A stretch of DNA of 64,000 nt, taken from the NCBI GenBank assembly GCA_016711345.1, contig JADJTD010000001.1, positions 3,660,001-3,724,000 of the forward strand. The letters are read 5' to 3'. The notes beneath the pieces were generated by a model. It searched no databases and was not told the DNA's origin. It saw only the letters and a program-made list of their open reading frames with translations. Source of the stretch: Chloracidobacterium sp. GTDB lineage: Bacteria; Acidobacteriota; Blastocatellia; Pyrinomonadales; Pyrinomonadaceae. How positions within the stretch are numbered: position 1 is the first letter of the stretch; the number at the start of each line of letters is the position of its first letter. Made by a program: the position numbers and the translations under genes. Below are positions 8,290 to 17,083 of the stretch, piece after piece.

Positions 8290-10362
8290 ATGAACAAGAT
8301 CAAGTTAGTTTTCATGTTGTGTTTTATGGTCTTTGGCGTTGCCGCTTTGTTGTTCAACAACGGTTTCACCCCTGTGGTGCAGTCATATTCTACCCAACCG
8401 CCACCGCAAATGACCGGAGCTCCCGGTGAACAGAACTGCTCGCTGTGTCACGATGACACCGGGCCGGGAATTATTACCGTATTTGCTCCGGCAAATTACA
8501 TTCCCGGACAAACCTACCAGATACAGGTCCAGCACGCGACAACCGACACGACTAGATTGCGTTGGGGATTTGAATTAACAACTCTCGATGGCACCAATTC
8601 AGCTGCCGGAACATTTACCGACACGACCGCGTTTACTCAGCAAGATTTTGGCGACGGGCGATGGTACATCGAACATACTCAAGCAGGTACATTCGCCGGA
8701 ACCCCTAACGGAGCGACTTGGACGTTCGACTGGAACGCCCCAGCCACTGATGTCGGCCCTGTGACGTTCTATGCCGCAGGTAATCAGGCAAACAACAACG
8801 ATAATCCCAGCGGCGATCAGACCTATCTAACTACTGCGGTCAGCCTGCCTTTGGGACCGACGCCAACAAACACTGCAACAGAGACTAACACTCCAACGCC
8901 GACGCCGACTTGTTACACAGTGACGACTTTGTCAGGCTCAGAGGAGGTGCCGCCTAATGGTTCGACGGCTACAGGCACAGGCACGGTTTCAGTCAATGCC
9001 GCTCAGACACAGATCACGGTAACGCTCGACTGGTCAAGTTTGTCCAGCAATGCGACTGCTGCGCATATTCATGGGCCGGCTGCGGCAGGCTCAAATGCCG
9101 GAATTCTATTTGGAATGACTGGCGTACCATTATCGCCAACAGGCTCAGTTCCTACGCAGTCTTTTGCGATCTCACCGGCACAGTTGACGCAATTCCAAAA
9201 CGGATTGTTCTACTGGAACGTTCATTCGTCAACATTTCCCGGCGGCGAAATTCGCGGCCAGATACTTCCGGGACCGTGCTTGGCAACGCCTACGCCAACT
9301 GCTACATCTACCCTTACTTCGACAAACACGCCGACCGCAACTGCCACGACTACGCCCGGCGGAAGTTCTGTGTCAGGAACGGTAACATACGGCAATCCGG
9401 CGTCGCCGACTACGAAGTTCATCTCTAATGCGACGGTAGCGAGTACGGTTGGTTCACCCCTTGTTACGACGGTGACTGACGCGCCGGGCGGAACTGCGGG
9501 GCAATACACGCTTACAGGTTTTGGTACAGGAAACTATACGATTGGTGTAACTAAGACAACGGGGCAGAACGGCGTCTCGTCAGCCGATGCGGCGAGGATC
9601 GCTCAGCATGTTTCGGGTGTTTCGCTTATCACCAACGACCGGCAGAGGATCGCGGCGGACGTGACGAACAACGGAGCACTCTCTTCAACCGATGCGGCAC
9701 AGATCGCAAGGTTTGTTTCAGGGCTTGGGCCGCCAATAGGTTTGGCAGGCCAGTGGAGATTCTTCGTTCCGAGCTTAACAGAGCCGACGTTCCCGATCGG
9801 AGCATCACCGACGACTCGAAGTTACGCCGACCCGATAGGTGTTCAGACGGGCCAGGACTACATCGGCATTCTTGTCGGCGAGGTCACAGGTAACTGGAAT
9901 CCGACGGCGGCGAGGCCTTTTAACGGTAGGCAGTTGGCAGAAGTAGAAGGCAGCGGGCCGGAAAGGGGTATTGCGGTTGAATTACCTTCGGTTGTTGGAT
10001 CTGTTGATAAAGAGATCGTTGTGCCTGTGAGTGTTGAGGGCATTTCGAACAAAGGTGTGATCTCTTATGAGTTTGATCTCAGGTATGATCCTTCGGTGTT
10101 GCAGCCTTTGGTCGATCCGGTCGATGTTTCGGGAACAGTCAGCCGCGGGCTTTCGGTGGTGGTTAATGCAACTGAGCCAGGGCTAATGAGAGTTGTTCTT
10201 TACGGAGCTTATCCGATAGATGGCGATGGCGTGTTGTTGAATTTGAGATTTACTTCTGTTGGTACTGTTGGTTCGGTGTCGCCGATCTCGTTTGAGCAGA
10301 TAATGTTTAACGAAGGCGAGTCGAGAGTGACAATCACTAACGGAAAGATCGAACTGTTTTAA
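8290..10362 (+). CDS. Secreted CxxCH / CHRD / dockerin / cohesin protein
   Basis: 690 aa exported protein. Signal peptide at about residues 1-30; then a choice-of-anchor V type domain with TGAPGEQNCSLCHDD, whose CSLCH (50-54) is a possible heme c site; Thr/Pro linker; CHRD domain at about 210-328 (SGSEEVPPNG, AAHIHGPAAAG, GGEIRGQI); second linker; a carboxypeptidase-regulatory-like beta domain at about 360-425; a dockerin-like pair of helices at 428-478 (SSADAARIAQHVSG and SSTDAAQIARFVSG); and a cohesin-like domain at 572-690. Dockerin and cohesin normally bind each other, so self-association or a cell-surface assembly is possible. The dockerin loops lack some usual calcium-binding Asp. The last 120 residues are nearly the same as those of the 51.3-kb protein. 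First gene ahead of the anti-sigma candidate, EF-hand and ECF genes. Confidence 0.8.
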   Translation: MNKIKLVFMLCFMVFGVAALLFNNGFTPVVQSYSTQPPPQMTGAPGEQNCSLCHDDTGPGIITVFAPANYIPGQTYQIQVQHATTDTTRLRWGFELTTLDGTNSAAGTFTDTTAFTQQDFGDGRWYIEHTQAGTFAGTPNGATWTFDWNAPATDVGPVTFYAAGNQANNNDNPSGDQTYLTTAVSLPLGPTPTNTATETNTPTPTPTCYTVTTLSGSEEVPPNGSTATGTGTVSVNAAQTQITVTLDWSSLSSNATAAHIHGPAAAGSNAGILFGMTGVPLSPTGSVPTQSFAISPAQLTQFQNGLFYWNVHSSTFPGGEIRGQILPGPCLATPTPTATSTLTSTNTPTATATTTPGGSSVSGTVTYGNPASPTTKFISNATVASTVGSPLVTTVTDAPGGTAGQYTLTGFGTGNYTIGVTKTTGQNGVSSADAARIAQHVSGVSLITNDRQRIAADVTNNGALSSTDAAQIARFVSGLGPPIGLAGQWRFFVPSLTEPTFPIGASPTTRSYADPIGVQTGQDYIGILVGEVTGNWNPTAARPFNGRQLAEVEGSGPERGIAVELPSVVGSVDKEIVVPVSVEGISNKGVISYEFDLRYDPSVLQPLVDPVDVSGTVSRGLSVVVNATEPGLMRVVLYGAYPIDGDGVLLNLRFTSVGTVGSVSPISFEQIMFNEGESRVTITNGKIELF

Positions 10363-10380
10363 TTGAGCCTTGAGCGGATA

Positions 10381-10418
10381 TAAGGGCGGTACATTCTTCG
10401 TTGAGTGTATCGCCCTTA
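10381..10418. repeat. Dispersed palindrome, copy 1
   Basis: TAAGGGCGGTACA (10381-10393) pairs with TGTATCGCCCTTA (10406-10418), 13 bp with one G-U, loop of 12. It belongs to a family with further copies at 33070, 35918, 46984 and 54178. No T-run follows, so it is not a typical terminator, though it sits just after a gene. Confidence 0.8.
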
Positions 10419-10482
10419 CTAGTTGGCTGGCCTTGCAAATAACCCAGTCGCTACGGAGATTCTGACTATTTATAACTTTTTT

Positions 10483-10510
10483 TGAAACCGATCTGCGATC
10501 TCGCGCGTCT
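10483..10510 (+). promoter_or_regulatory. Possible ECF-sigma promoter
   Basis: TGAAAC at 10483-10488 and CGTCT at 10506-10510, spacing 17, resembling the TGAAAC-N16/17-CGTC pattern of many ECF-dependent promoters. It is about 37 nt before the start of the gene encoding an anti-sigma-like membrane protein and two genes before an ECF sigma factor, so autoregulation is plausible. Short motifs like this also occur by chance. Confidence 0.4.
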
Positions 10511-10546
10511 TTTCTCTGACGGCAGATGATTTGCGGAGTCAAAAAG

Positions 10547-11266
10547 ATGAAAAAGCAGCTTTCGGATGAACAACTTGACGCTTTGATGCGAACGCTTGTA
10601 AAAGAAGCCGGCGCTGACGAAGCGTTGCTCGGTGAGATAGCCGATTCGCCAACGGTTTGGTGGGGCGTTCAGCGGAAGATCAATGAGCAAAAGGATGCGA
10701 AAGTCTCTGCATGGCCGCCTGTAGTCAAAGTGCTTCGATGGCTTTTGGCCGGAGCCTCTGTAACGGCTGCTGCGATTTTGATCTTCTCCTTCTTTGTTTT
10801 CCGTTCGGCTCCAAGTCGAGATAAGGAAACGGCTGTATATGTGCCGCCTATCAGTTCCGTGACCCAACCGGAGCCTGTAGGACCGAGCGAAATAGTTCCC
10901 GCAATTCCTAATGCGACGAAAACTGAAAAGGACGCGACTCTTTCAAAAACAACATCTTTCAAAGTTTCAACAAAGCATACAGTTCATCAGATCGTTGACA
11001 AACCACGAACATCAGAAAGAAAAACTGTGGTTAAAAATACAGAAGTAGCGAATTTGAGTAAGAAAGAAGAGATCAAAACAGAATTCATCGCACTTTCGTA
11101 TGCACGCGATCCGGAGAGCGGGCAGATCGTACGGGTTAAGGTGCCGAGTTCGATGATGGTTTCGCTTGGGCTTGTGACGAGTGTGAAAACGCCTTCGGAG
11201 ATGATAGATGCCGAGGTGCTTGTCGGCGATGACGGTCTCACGCGGGCAATACGATTTATAAGGTAA
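10547..11266 (+). CDS. Single-helix membrane protein, anti-sigma candidate
   Basis: 239 aa from the ATG at 10547, chosen over the one at 10526 because GGAG precedes it at fair spacing. The N-terminal 60 residues are soluble and acidic-helical (SDEQLDALMRTLVKEAGADE), then one transmembrane helix at about residues 66-88, then a Thr/Ser/Lys-rich extracytoplasmic part ending with a small conserved-looking domain (ARDPESGQIVRVKVPSSMMV, TRAIRFI). This shape is that of membrane anti-sigma factors, and an ECF sigma gene lies two genes downstream, but the typical zinc HxxxCxxC motif is absent. No sure family assignment. Confidence 0.6.
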   Translation: MKKQLSDEQLDALMRTLVKEAGADEALLGEIADSPTVWWGVQRKINEQKDAKVSAWPPVVKVLRWLLAGASVTAAAILIFSFFVFRSAPSRDKETAVYVPPISSVTQPEPVGPSEIVPAIPNATKTEKDATLSKTTSFKVSTKHTVHQIVDKPRTSERKTVVKNTEVANLSKKEEIKTEFIALSYARDPESGQIVRVKVPSSMMVSLGLVTSVKTPSEMIDAEVLVGDDGLTRAIRFIR

Positions 11267-11294
11267 GTTTTTTCGGTCCGGCAAGGAAGTAATA

Positions 11295-12446
11295 ATGAAT
11301 ACGAAAATACTATTCGCAATTTTTCTCAGCTTATTTTTAGCCGTTGGCGCCTTTGCACAAAGACCGCGGCCTGACGGACCACCTCGCGGAGATGGCCGGC
11401 CTAAAGGCGATTGGACGAAAGGCATCGATGTAAATAATAACGGCATGATCGAGGCTAGTGAGTTTCAGGCCGCGATAGATCGAACATTTGCCGGTCTTGA
11501 CAGCAACAATAACGGCGTGATCGACCGAAACGAAATTCCCGACCGTCGTCCACCGATGGGGCGTGGAAAGCCTGGTGAATCAGGCGAGCTTCGCGACAAA
11601 TTGCCGCCGTTCTTTTTTATGCACCGGTTTCGGAATGTTGATTCATTGTCAAAAGCCGACTTCGAACGCACCGTAAATGAAAAATTTGCTGAAATGGATA
11701 TCAACAGTGACAGTGTGCTTGACCGCGAAGAATCTCGCCCGCCGCGGGAACGTGCCGAGATCGAAGATCGTGTCGGGCCGCCACTTAATGCGACATTTAT
11801 CGCCGCTGAACTGCGATTTGGCGACAAGCTTGTTAAAGGGCAGCCATTTTCTGCGGAAACGGTTATAGAAGATACGCGTCGGTTATTCGACGGAACGACG
11901 GTCACTAAGACGACGAAAGGCGCGTTCTATCGTGATTCGTCCGGGCGGACCCGGCGCGAACAGCCTTTCGAAATGGTCGGCGGCTTTAGTATAGTAAATG
12001 AAAACAATAAGCCTCAGACGTTAGTTTTTATAAATGATTTTGCTCAGAAGACGCAGTATTTTTTTGATCTGGGCAACAAGATCGCCCGAAAGATCGGTAT
12101 AGGCCCAAACGGGCCGCCGCGTGATGACCCTCAAAATCCGGACGCGACGTCGGACTCGCTAGGGACGAAAACGATCGAAGGAATTTCGGTCGAGGGAACA
12201 CGTATCACATTCGAACTGCCGGCGGGCCACATCGGGAACGACAAACCTATACAGGTTGTTACCGAAAAGTGGTATTCGCCGGAACTGCAGTTGATAGTGA
12301 TGTCACGGCACCTGGATCCACTCTCGGGCGAACATATTTTCCGCTTGGTAAACATCAAACGTACAGAACCATCAGCAAGCCTGTTCGCGGTGCCGGAAGG
12401 CTTTGAAGTAAAAAACTCAGGCGGAAAACCACCAAGGCAGCGATAA
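11295..12446 (+). CDS. Secreted EF-hand protein
   Basis: 383 aa with a clear signal peptide (residues 1-21) and AAGGAAG before the ATG. Three EF-hand loops can be read: DVNNNGMIEASE at 45-56, DSNNNGVIDRNE at 69-80 and DINSDSVLDREE at 135-146; the first two have all calcium ligands, the third lacks the central Gly. The C-terminal 230 residues form an unassigned beta-rich domain with FSAETVIEDTRRLFDGTTVT and RTRREQPFEM. It lies between the anti-sigma candidate and the ECF sigma gene; a calcium-dependent envelope sensor or partner is possible but unproven. Confidence 0.8.
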   Translation: MNTKILFAIFLSLFLAVGAFAQRPRPDGPPRGDGRPKGDWTKGIDVNNNGMIEASEFQAAIDRTFAGLDSNNNGVIDRNEIPDRRPPMGRGKPGESGELRDKLPPFFFMHRFRNVDSLSKADFERTVNEKFAEMDINSDSVLDREESRPPRERAEIEDRVGPPLNATFIAAELRFGDKLVKGQPFSAETVIEDTRRLFDGTTVTKTTKGAFYRDSSGRTRREQPFEMVGGFSIVNENNKPQTLVFINDFAQKTQYFFDLGNKIARKIGIGPNGPPRDDPQNPDATSDSLGTKTIEGISVEGTRITFELPAGHIGNDKPIQVVTEKWYSPELQLIVMSRHLDPLSGEHIFRLVNIKRTEPSASLFAVPEGFEVKNSGGKPPRQR

Positions 12447-12484
12447 AATATCTTTGTTTGTTTATTTAAGCCTAATTGAAGAAA

Positions 12485-13126
12485 ATGCTCGATGAGGTTT
12501 CCAATACAGGCTTGCAAAATAAAGCTAAGTCATCGGCGGTCAGTTTTTCGGATGGTGAGCAGACAAGTGACGAACAACTTGTCCGCCTTGTGATCGAGGG
12601 CGATGAGCAGGCATTCGCCGAGATATTTGAAAGGTACCGAATTTTGGTAACGCGAGTGGTCGGACGTTTTTTTCGAGACCGTTCGGAGGTGGAAGAATAT
12701 GTCCAGCAAAGTTTTACAAAGACATATTTTTCTCTCAAAGACTTTCGTGGGGCAAGCGGAAACTCTTTTCCGGCGTGGGTGACGCGGATAACAGTGAACG
12801 TTTGCTACGACGAGTTTCGTCGACGCGGACGACGACCGGAAAGCGTATTTTCCGATTTGGAAAACGACGGAGAAGCTTTCGGCGAATCGATACCAGACAG
12901 CAGCGTCAAAGGACATGAAGTTCAGCTCGTTTCAGCTCAACTCGCGGAAAAGGTCCTGTCATCGCTCGACCCAAAAGACAGGATCGCAATGACGCTGGTC
13001 TATTCAGAAGAATATTCATTGAGCGAGGCAGCGGACGTTATAGGTATCAGCGTCGGAAATCTTAAATCAAGATTATTTCGTTGCCGCAATAGTATCAGAG
13101 ATAGATTTGGACATCTTTTTAAGTGA
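12485..13126 (+). CDS. ECF-type RNA polymerase sigma factor
   Basis: About 213 aa. Region 2 is seen in DEQAFAEIFERYRILVTRVV and the following VEEYVQQSFTKTYFSLKDF, region 4 in LDPKDRIAMTLVYSEEYSLS and EAADVIGISVGNLKSRLFRC, a helix-turn-helix that reads the -35 box. The ATG at 12485 was chosen; a TTG at 12476 in the same frame is possible. The C-terminus lies just before the peroxidase gene, whose start codon is 13 nt downstream, so both are probably co-transcribed. With the anti-sigma candidate two genes earlier this looks like a local sigma/anti-sigma circuit controlling secreted and redox proteins. Confidence 0.92.
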   Translation: MLDEVSNTGLQNKAKSSAVSFSDGEQTSDEQLVRLVIEGDEQAFAEIFERYRILVTRVVGRFFRDRSEVEEYVQQSFTKTYFSLKDFRGASGNSFPAWVTRITVNVCYDEFRRRGRRPESVFSDLENDGEAFGESIPDSSVKGHEVQLVSAQLAEKVLSSLDPKDRIAMTLVYSEEYSLSEAADVIGISVGNLKSRLFRCRNSIRDRFGHLFK

Positions 13127-13139
13127 GAGGGAAACTTTT

Positions 13140-15137
13140 ATGAGAAGAGTAAAATTGGCCGTTTGTTTGTTTTTTGCAGCGGCATTTGGAGTGTTTGCAT
13201 TACTAACTAATGACCCAGTCAACGGCCAGTCAGGCGGATCGCTTTCCGCTCCGACAGGAGTGATGGCTTCTGACACTAAGTACAGAGATAAGGTCAGAGT
13301 AGAGTGGGACGCTATTCGCGGAGCGACTTTGTATAGGGTGTTTCGGGGAACTACGTCGGACTCCGCGGCTGCAGTTGATATTGGCAATACACCGGCGAAT
13401 ACATTTCTCGACACTACCGCTGCACCGGGCCAGATGTTCTTTTATTGGGTAAGGGCTGAAAATGCGACTACGGTCAGCGCATTGAGTATAAGCGATCGAG
13501 GAACACGCTCCAACACAGCGCAGCAAGGTCCTGTTCCGCCGCTTGGACCTCCGCCTGTACCGCCCGGTAATCCTATAACCGCTGCTAAGGTTTACCTTGG
13601 TAAGGCACTCTTTTGGGATGAGCAGATGTCATCGACAAGAACTGTTGCCTGCGGCACATGTCACACAGCACACGGCGGCGGCGATGACCTGCGTTCGCTC
13701 ACCTCTCCGTCCTCCTCAACCAATCCCGGAATAGATCAGTTTTTTGGCGGGCCTGATGACGTCATCGCCTCAAAAGGCGTGCCGCAAACGAATCTTGACG
13801 GAACATATCTATTGTCTTCAAGTTACGGTCTTAACGATCAGGTCACCGGACGTAGCTCAATGTCCTACTTGAATGCCGGTTTTCTTAATCTGGCGTTTTG
13901 GGATGGACGAGCAAGCGACACTTTTCGCGATCCGATAACGAATGCGATCATACTCAATACTGGCGGTGCTCTTGAGAGTCAAGTCCTTGGGCCGCCTGTT
14001 AGTACTGTTGAAATGGCGCATTCAGGACGCGACTGGAACGATGTTGCAGCAAGAATTTCCGTTTCGAAGCCTTTGGCTCTTGCGACTAATATTCCGACTG
14101 CACTCAATACCTGGATAGGCGGGCGAAGTTATCCGTCTATCTTTAGTGAGGTTTTTGGCACGCCGGATGTGACACCGGCTAGAATTGCTCTCGCGATCGC
14201 AACCTACGAACGCACCCTTTACACCGATCAGGCTCCGGTTGATCTTGCTAATGCAGGCATCACGCCATTGTCTCAACAGGAGAACAACGGCCGCAATACG
14301 TTCGTTCAGGTCCAGTGTAATGTTTGTCATGCTGGAGCAGTCACGAGTGACAACACTTTTAGATACATTGGTGTTCGTCCACCGAACGATGATACCGGTC
14401 GCTTTCAGGTCACGGGAAATAACGGTGATCTAGGCAGATTCAAAACGCCAAGCCTGAGAAATGTCGAACTTCGTGGAACCTTCTTTCACAATGGACGATT
14501 CAATACGCTTGATCAGGTTGTAGCATTTTATAATCGCGGCGGCGATTTTAATGCTCCGAACAAAGACCCGCTTGTGCGTCCGCGAGGATTGAACGCACAA
14601 CAGCAGGCGGATATAGTTGCATTCCTTAAGAGGCCGCTGACCGACCCTCGTGTCACAGCTGAGTTGCCGCCGTTTGATAGACCAACGCTATATTCCGAAT
14701 CCACTCGCGTGCCTCAGATCATCGGCACGGGTCGTGTTGGATCGGGAGGCTTTACGCCAGAAATTAAGGCAATTTCACCACCGCTCGCCGGCAATCCTAA
14801 CTTCACCGTTTCGATCTCAGGTGCTTTAGGAAATGCGGATGCAGTCTTGGTGATCAGTGATTCTGATCCGGGAGTTGGAGCAGTTATTCCGGCCACAGGT
14901 ACGCTGGCCCGTGTCGCAACAACAACTCAAAACACCGGAGCAGGCAACGGCTGGGCATCGGTCAGCTTGCAGCTTCCCGGCAACATTCGAGTTGCGGGCA
15001 AAACATTTTTTGCTCGGTGGTATGTTGTCGATCCTTCAGCAGTCAGTGGATTTTCAGCATCTCAGGTTGCCAGATTTACAATTTTTGGTTCCAATTCTTT
15101 TGCAACGGTAGAGACTGATAATCTTGCATTTGACTAA
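13140..15137 (+). CDS. Di-heme cytochrome c peroxidase (MauG/CcpA family) with FN3 and IPT-like domains
   Basis: 665 aa periplasmic protein from the ATG at 13140, preceded by GAGAGGG. Signal peptide at about residues 1-30, then a fibronectin type III-like domain (37-125; APTGVMASDTKYRDKVRVEW), a Pro-rich hinge, and the peroxidase domain with heme motifs CGTCH at 171-175 and CNVCH at 393-397. NGRFNTLDQVVAFYNRGGDF is the usual tail of the second heme domain. The last 130 residues (PEIKAISPPLAGNPNFTVSI) look like an IPT/TIG beta domain. Family members reduce peroxide or oxidise protein residues in the periplasm. Family placement firm; the substrate is open. Confidence 0.88.
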   Translation: MRRVKLAVCLFFAAAFGVFALLTNDPVNGQSGGSLSAPTGVMASDTKYRDKVRVEWDAIRGATLYRVFRGTTSDSAAAVDIGNTPANTFLDTTAAPGQMFFYWVRAENATTVSALSISDRGTRSNTAQQGPVPPLGPPPVPPGNPITAAKVYLGKALFWDEQMSSTRTVACGTCHTAHGGGDDLRSLTSPSSSTNPGIDQFFGGPDDVIASKGVPQTNLDGTYLLSSSYGLNDQVTGRSSMSYLNAGFLNLAFWDGRASDTFRDPITNAIILNTGGALESQVLGPPVSTVEMAHSGRDWNDVAARISVSKPLALATNIPTALNTWIGGRSYPSIFSEVFGTPDVTPARIALAIATYERTLYTDQAPVDLANAGITPLSQQENNGRNTFVQVQCNVCHAGAVTSDNTFRYIGVRPPNDDTGRFQVTGNNGDLGRFKTPSLRNVELRGTFFHNGRFNTLDQVVAFYNRGGDFNAPNKDPLVRPRGLNAQQQADIVAFLKRPLTDPRVTAELPPFDRPTLYSESTRVPQIIGTGRVGSGGFTPEIKAISPPLAGNPNFTVSISGALGNADAVLVISDSDPGVGAVIPATGTLARVATTTQNTGAGNGWASVSLQLPGNIRVAGKTFFARWYVVDPSAVSGFSASQVARFTIFGSNSFATVETDNLAFD

Positions 15138-15164
15138 AAAACAACGTTAGTGTGTTTAGCAAAA

Positions 15165-15971
15165 TTACGGCCGGACGTCGATAGACGATCCGGCCCTTTT
15201 TATTGCTGACACTAACTTGACCCACTCACATAAGGTAAGAGTTTCTGCTCGCCGCATGCCGTCGATCTCACATTGTTCGAGAAAGACGGCTGCGTTGGGA
15301 AACCTAGTTTTGAGATTGTTGAGAATAGTTTTTCGCTTCTGTAAAAAGCAAAAGCTGATGATTTGACGAAACAGAGCTTCATCTGCGATCAATGAACTTT
15401 TTGGCGTAAGGCGGACGACCGCGCTCCATACTTTTGGAACTGGCTGAAAAGCTTGCGGCGGCACATCAAACAGGTATTCAGTATTAAATGTATTCTCGAC
15501 CATCACACTTAAAAAGCCGCGTTCTTTACCGCCCGCTTTCGCGGTAATGCGTTCCACAACTTCACGCTGAAACATCAGAACTAGGCTCGAAAAAAGATGG
15601 CGCTGATCCATCAACCGTTGGAGGATAGGCGTAGAAATATTGTAGGGCAAGTTCGCGATAAGTTTGGCTTTTGCATCGACTGCATTTGCTTTTAGAACGT
15701 CAGAAAAATCAACATTCAAAGCGTCTTCGTTTATGAGATGAAAATTATGCAAAGAGCCAAAACGTTCATGCAGCAACGAGATCATATCCCGATCAAATTC
15801 AATTGCAATGACTTTGGCTTCATCAATAAACAACTGCTCTGTCAGCGCTCCTTGTCCCGGCCCTATCTCGATCACCGTTTCATCATGTCCAAGATCAAGA
15901 GCATCAATGATGCGCTTAATAATTGTTTGATCGCGTAGAAAGTTCTGTCCGAGTGATTTTTTTGCCCGCAT
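15165..15971 (-). CDS. rsmA: 16S rRNA dimethyladenosine transferase KsgA
   Basis: 268 aa, usual length. Uses S-adenosylmethionine to dimethylate two adjacent adenines in the 3' terminal helix 45 of 16S rRNA during small-subunit maturation. KKSLGQNFLRD at the start, the SAM-binding IEIGPGQGALTEQ at residues 35-47, and the catalytic NLPY at 107-110 are all intact. It follows ribD by 12 nt on the minus strand and ends within the hairpin that terminates the convergent peroxidase transcript. Confidence 0.96.
   Translation of the reverse strand: MRAKKSLGQNFLRDQTIIKRIIDALDLGHDETVIEIGPGQGALTEQLFIDEAKVIAIEFDRDMISLLHERFGSLHNFHLINEDALNVDFSDVLKANAVDAKAKLIANLPYNISTPILQRLMDQRHLFSSLVLMFQREVVERITAKAGGKERGFLSVMVENTFNTEYLFDVPPQAFQPVPKVWSAVVRLTPKSSLIADEALFRQIISFCFLQKRKTILNNLKTRFPNAAVFLEQCEIDGMRRAETLTLCEWVKLVSAIKRAGSSIDVRP
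15169..15201 (+). terminator. Terminator of peroxidase gene, inside ksgA 3' end
   Basis: GGCCGGACGTC pairs with GACGATCCGGCC around a GATA loop (one bulged A), followed by CTTTTTA. It is correctly placed 31 nt after the peroxidase stop, but its 5' arm begins 5 nt inside the coding region of the convergent ksgA gene, so both functions share the same bases. Confidence 0.8.
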
Positions 15972-15983
15972 AAGCCTCTGGCC

Positions 15984-17081
15984 TCAGACGGTTGGATAGC
16001 CGGTGATCTCGATGTCGTCGCCGAGATGTTCGATGGAAATGTCCGTTAGCAGCATTGCTTCGGCGATCGAGTCTGCTCCGGCGCCGGAAACGGCATTTGG
16101 TGCTTCGCGGCCTCCGATAATGAATGGAGCAGCGATGAATGTAACTTTATCAACAAGCTTTGCATCGCAAAACGCGCCTGCGATCTCGCTGCCGCCTTCG
16201 ACGAGGACGCTCTGAATGTTACGGCTTTTCAACTCGTCCAACACGCCTTTCAGATCGCGTCCGCCCATCGGCGATACGACGACTTCCGCACCCAAGGCTC
16301 GCAGGACGGACACTTTGCCAGCGTCATGGTTGTTAGTAAAAATTATTGTCGGCGTTTCACTGGCTGTTGAGATCAAATTAGAGACCGCCGACAGCCGCAG
16401 TTGATTATCGAGAACGATACGCACAAGCGGACGCCTACGCGGTTTGCCGCTGCGGTCTGTGAGGATCGGGTTATCGACAATCGCAGTGTTGCCACCGATG
16501 AGTATTGCATCATGCTCGTGACGAAGTTCGTGAACACGCTTAATAGCGTCGCCGCCCGACAAAGCAGTCGAAACGCTATGATTCAGCGAAATACGTCCGT
16601 CTAACGACATCGCAAGTTTTAAATGTACGAACGGCCTCTGCTTCTTATGCCAGCAGATGAATTTTTCGTTTTGTTTCGTCGCCTCATCTGCGAGGATACC
16701 TGTTACGACCTCGACACCGACGTTTCGCAGTGCTTCAAAGCCACCACCGGAAACAAGAGGATTTGGATCCTCTATCGGGCAAACAATGCGTTTGATGCCA
16801 GCGTTGATCAGAGCTTCGGTACAAGGCGGGGTTTTGCCGTGATGCGAATGCGGTTCAAGCGAGACATATGCAGTACCGCCTTTCGCATTGCCACCGGCTT
16901 GCTCAAGTGCACTGACCTCAGCATGCGTCACATTATCGTAAACATAAGTTCCTTCGCCGACAACCTCTCCGTCACCAGAAACAATGACGCAGCCGACAAG
17001 CGGATTGGGAGAAACTAAACCGATGCCCTTAGCGGCTAAGTCTATTGCGTGTTTAGAAAATAATACGTCAGACTGTGTCAA
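15984..17081 (-). CDS. ribD: Bifunctional riboflavin deaminase/reductase RibD
   Basis: 365 aa. The N-terminal domain deaminates the pyrimidine precursor of riboflavin, the C-terminal domain reduces its ribosyl group. SPNPLVGCVIV at residues 24-34 and the zinc/catalytic HAE at 53-55 are present, as is PPC with Cys87. The other zinc ligand, normally the Cys of LEPC, is His78 here (LEPHSHHGKTPPC); His could still bind zinc. The reductase part starts near residue 150 (FVHLKLAMSLDGRIS) with VEGGSEIAGAF near 295. Start is a TTG 2 nt after the stop of the NTR-like gene, so translation is probably coupled. Confidence 0.94.
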   Translation of the reverse strand: MTQSDVLFSKHAIDLAAKGIGLVSPNPLVGCVIVSGDGEVVGEGTYVYDNVTHAEVSALEQAGGNAKGGTAYVSLEPHSHHGKTPPCTEALINAGIKRIVCPIEDPNPLVSGGGFEALRNVGVEVVTGILADEATKQNEKFICWHKKQRPFVHLKLAMSLDGRISLNHSVSTALSGGDAIKRVHELRHEHDAILIGGNTAIVDNPILTDRSGKPRRRPLVRIVLDNQLRLSAVSNLISTASETPTIIFTNNHDAGKVSVLRALGAEVVVSPMGGRDLKGVLDELKSRNIQSVLVEGGSEIAGAFCDAKLVDKVTFIAAPFIIGGREAPNAVSGAGADSIAEAMLLTDISIEHLGDDIEITGYPTV

Positions 17082-17083
17082 GG

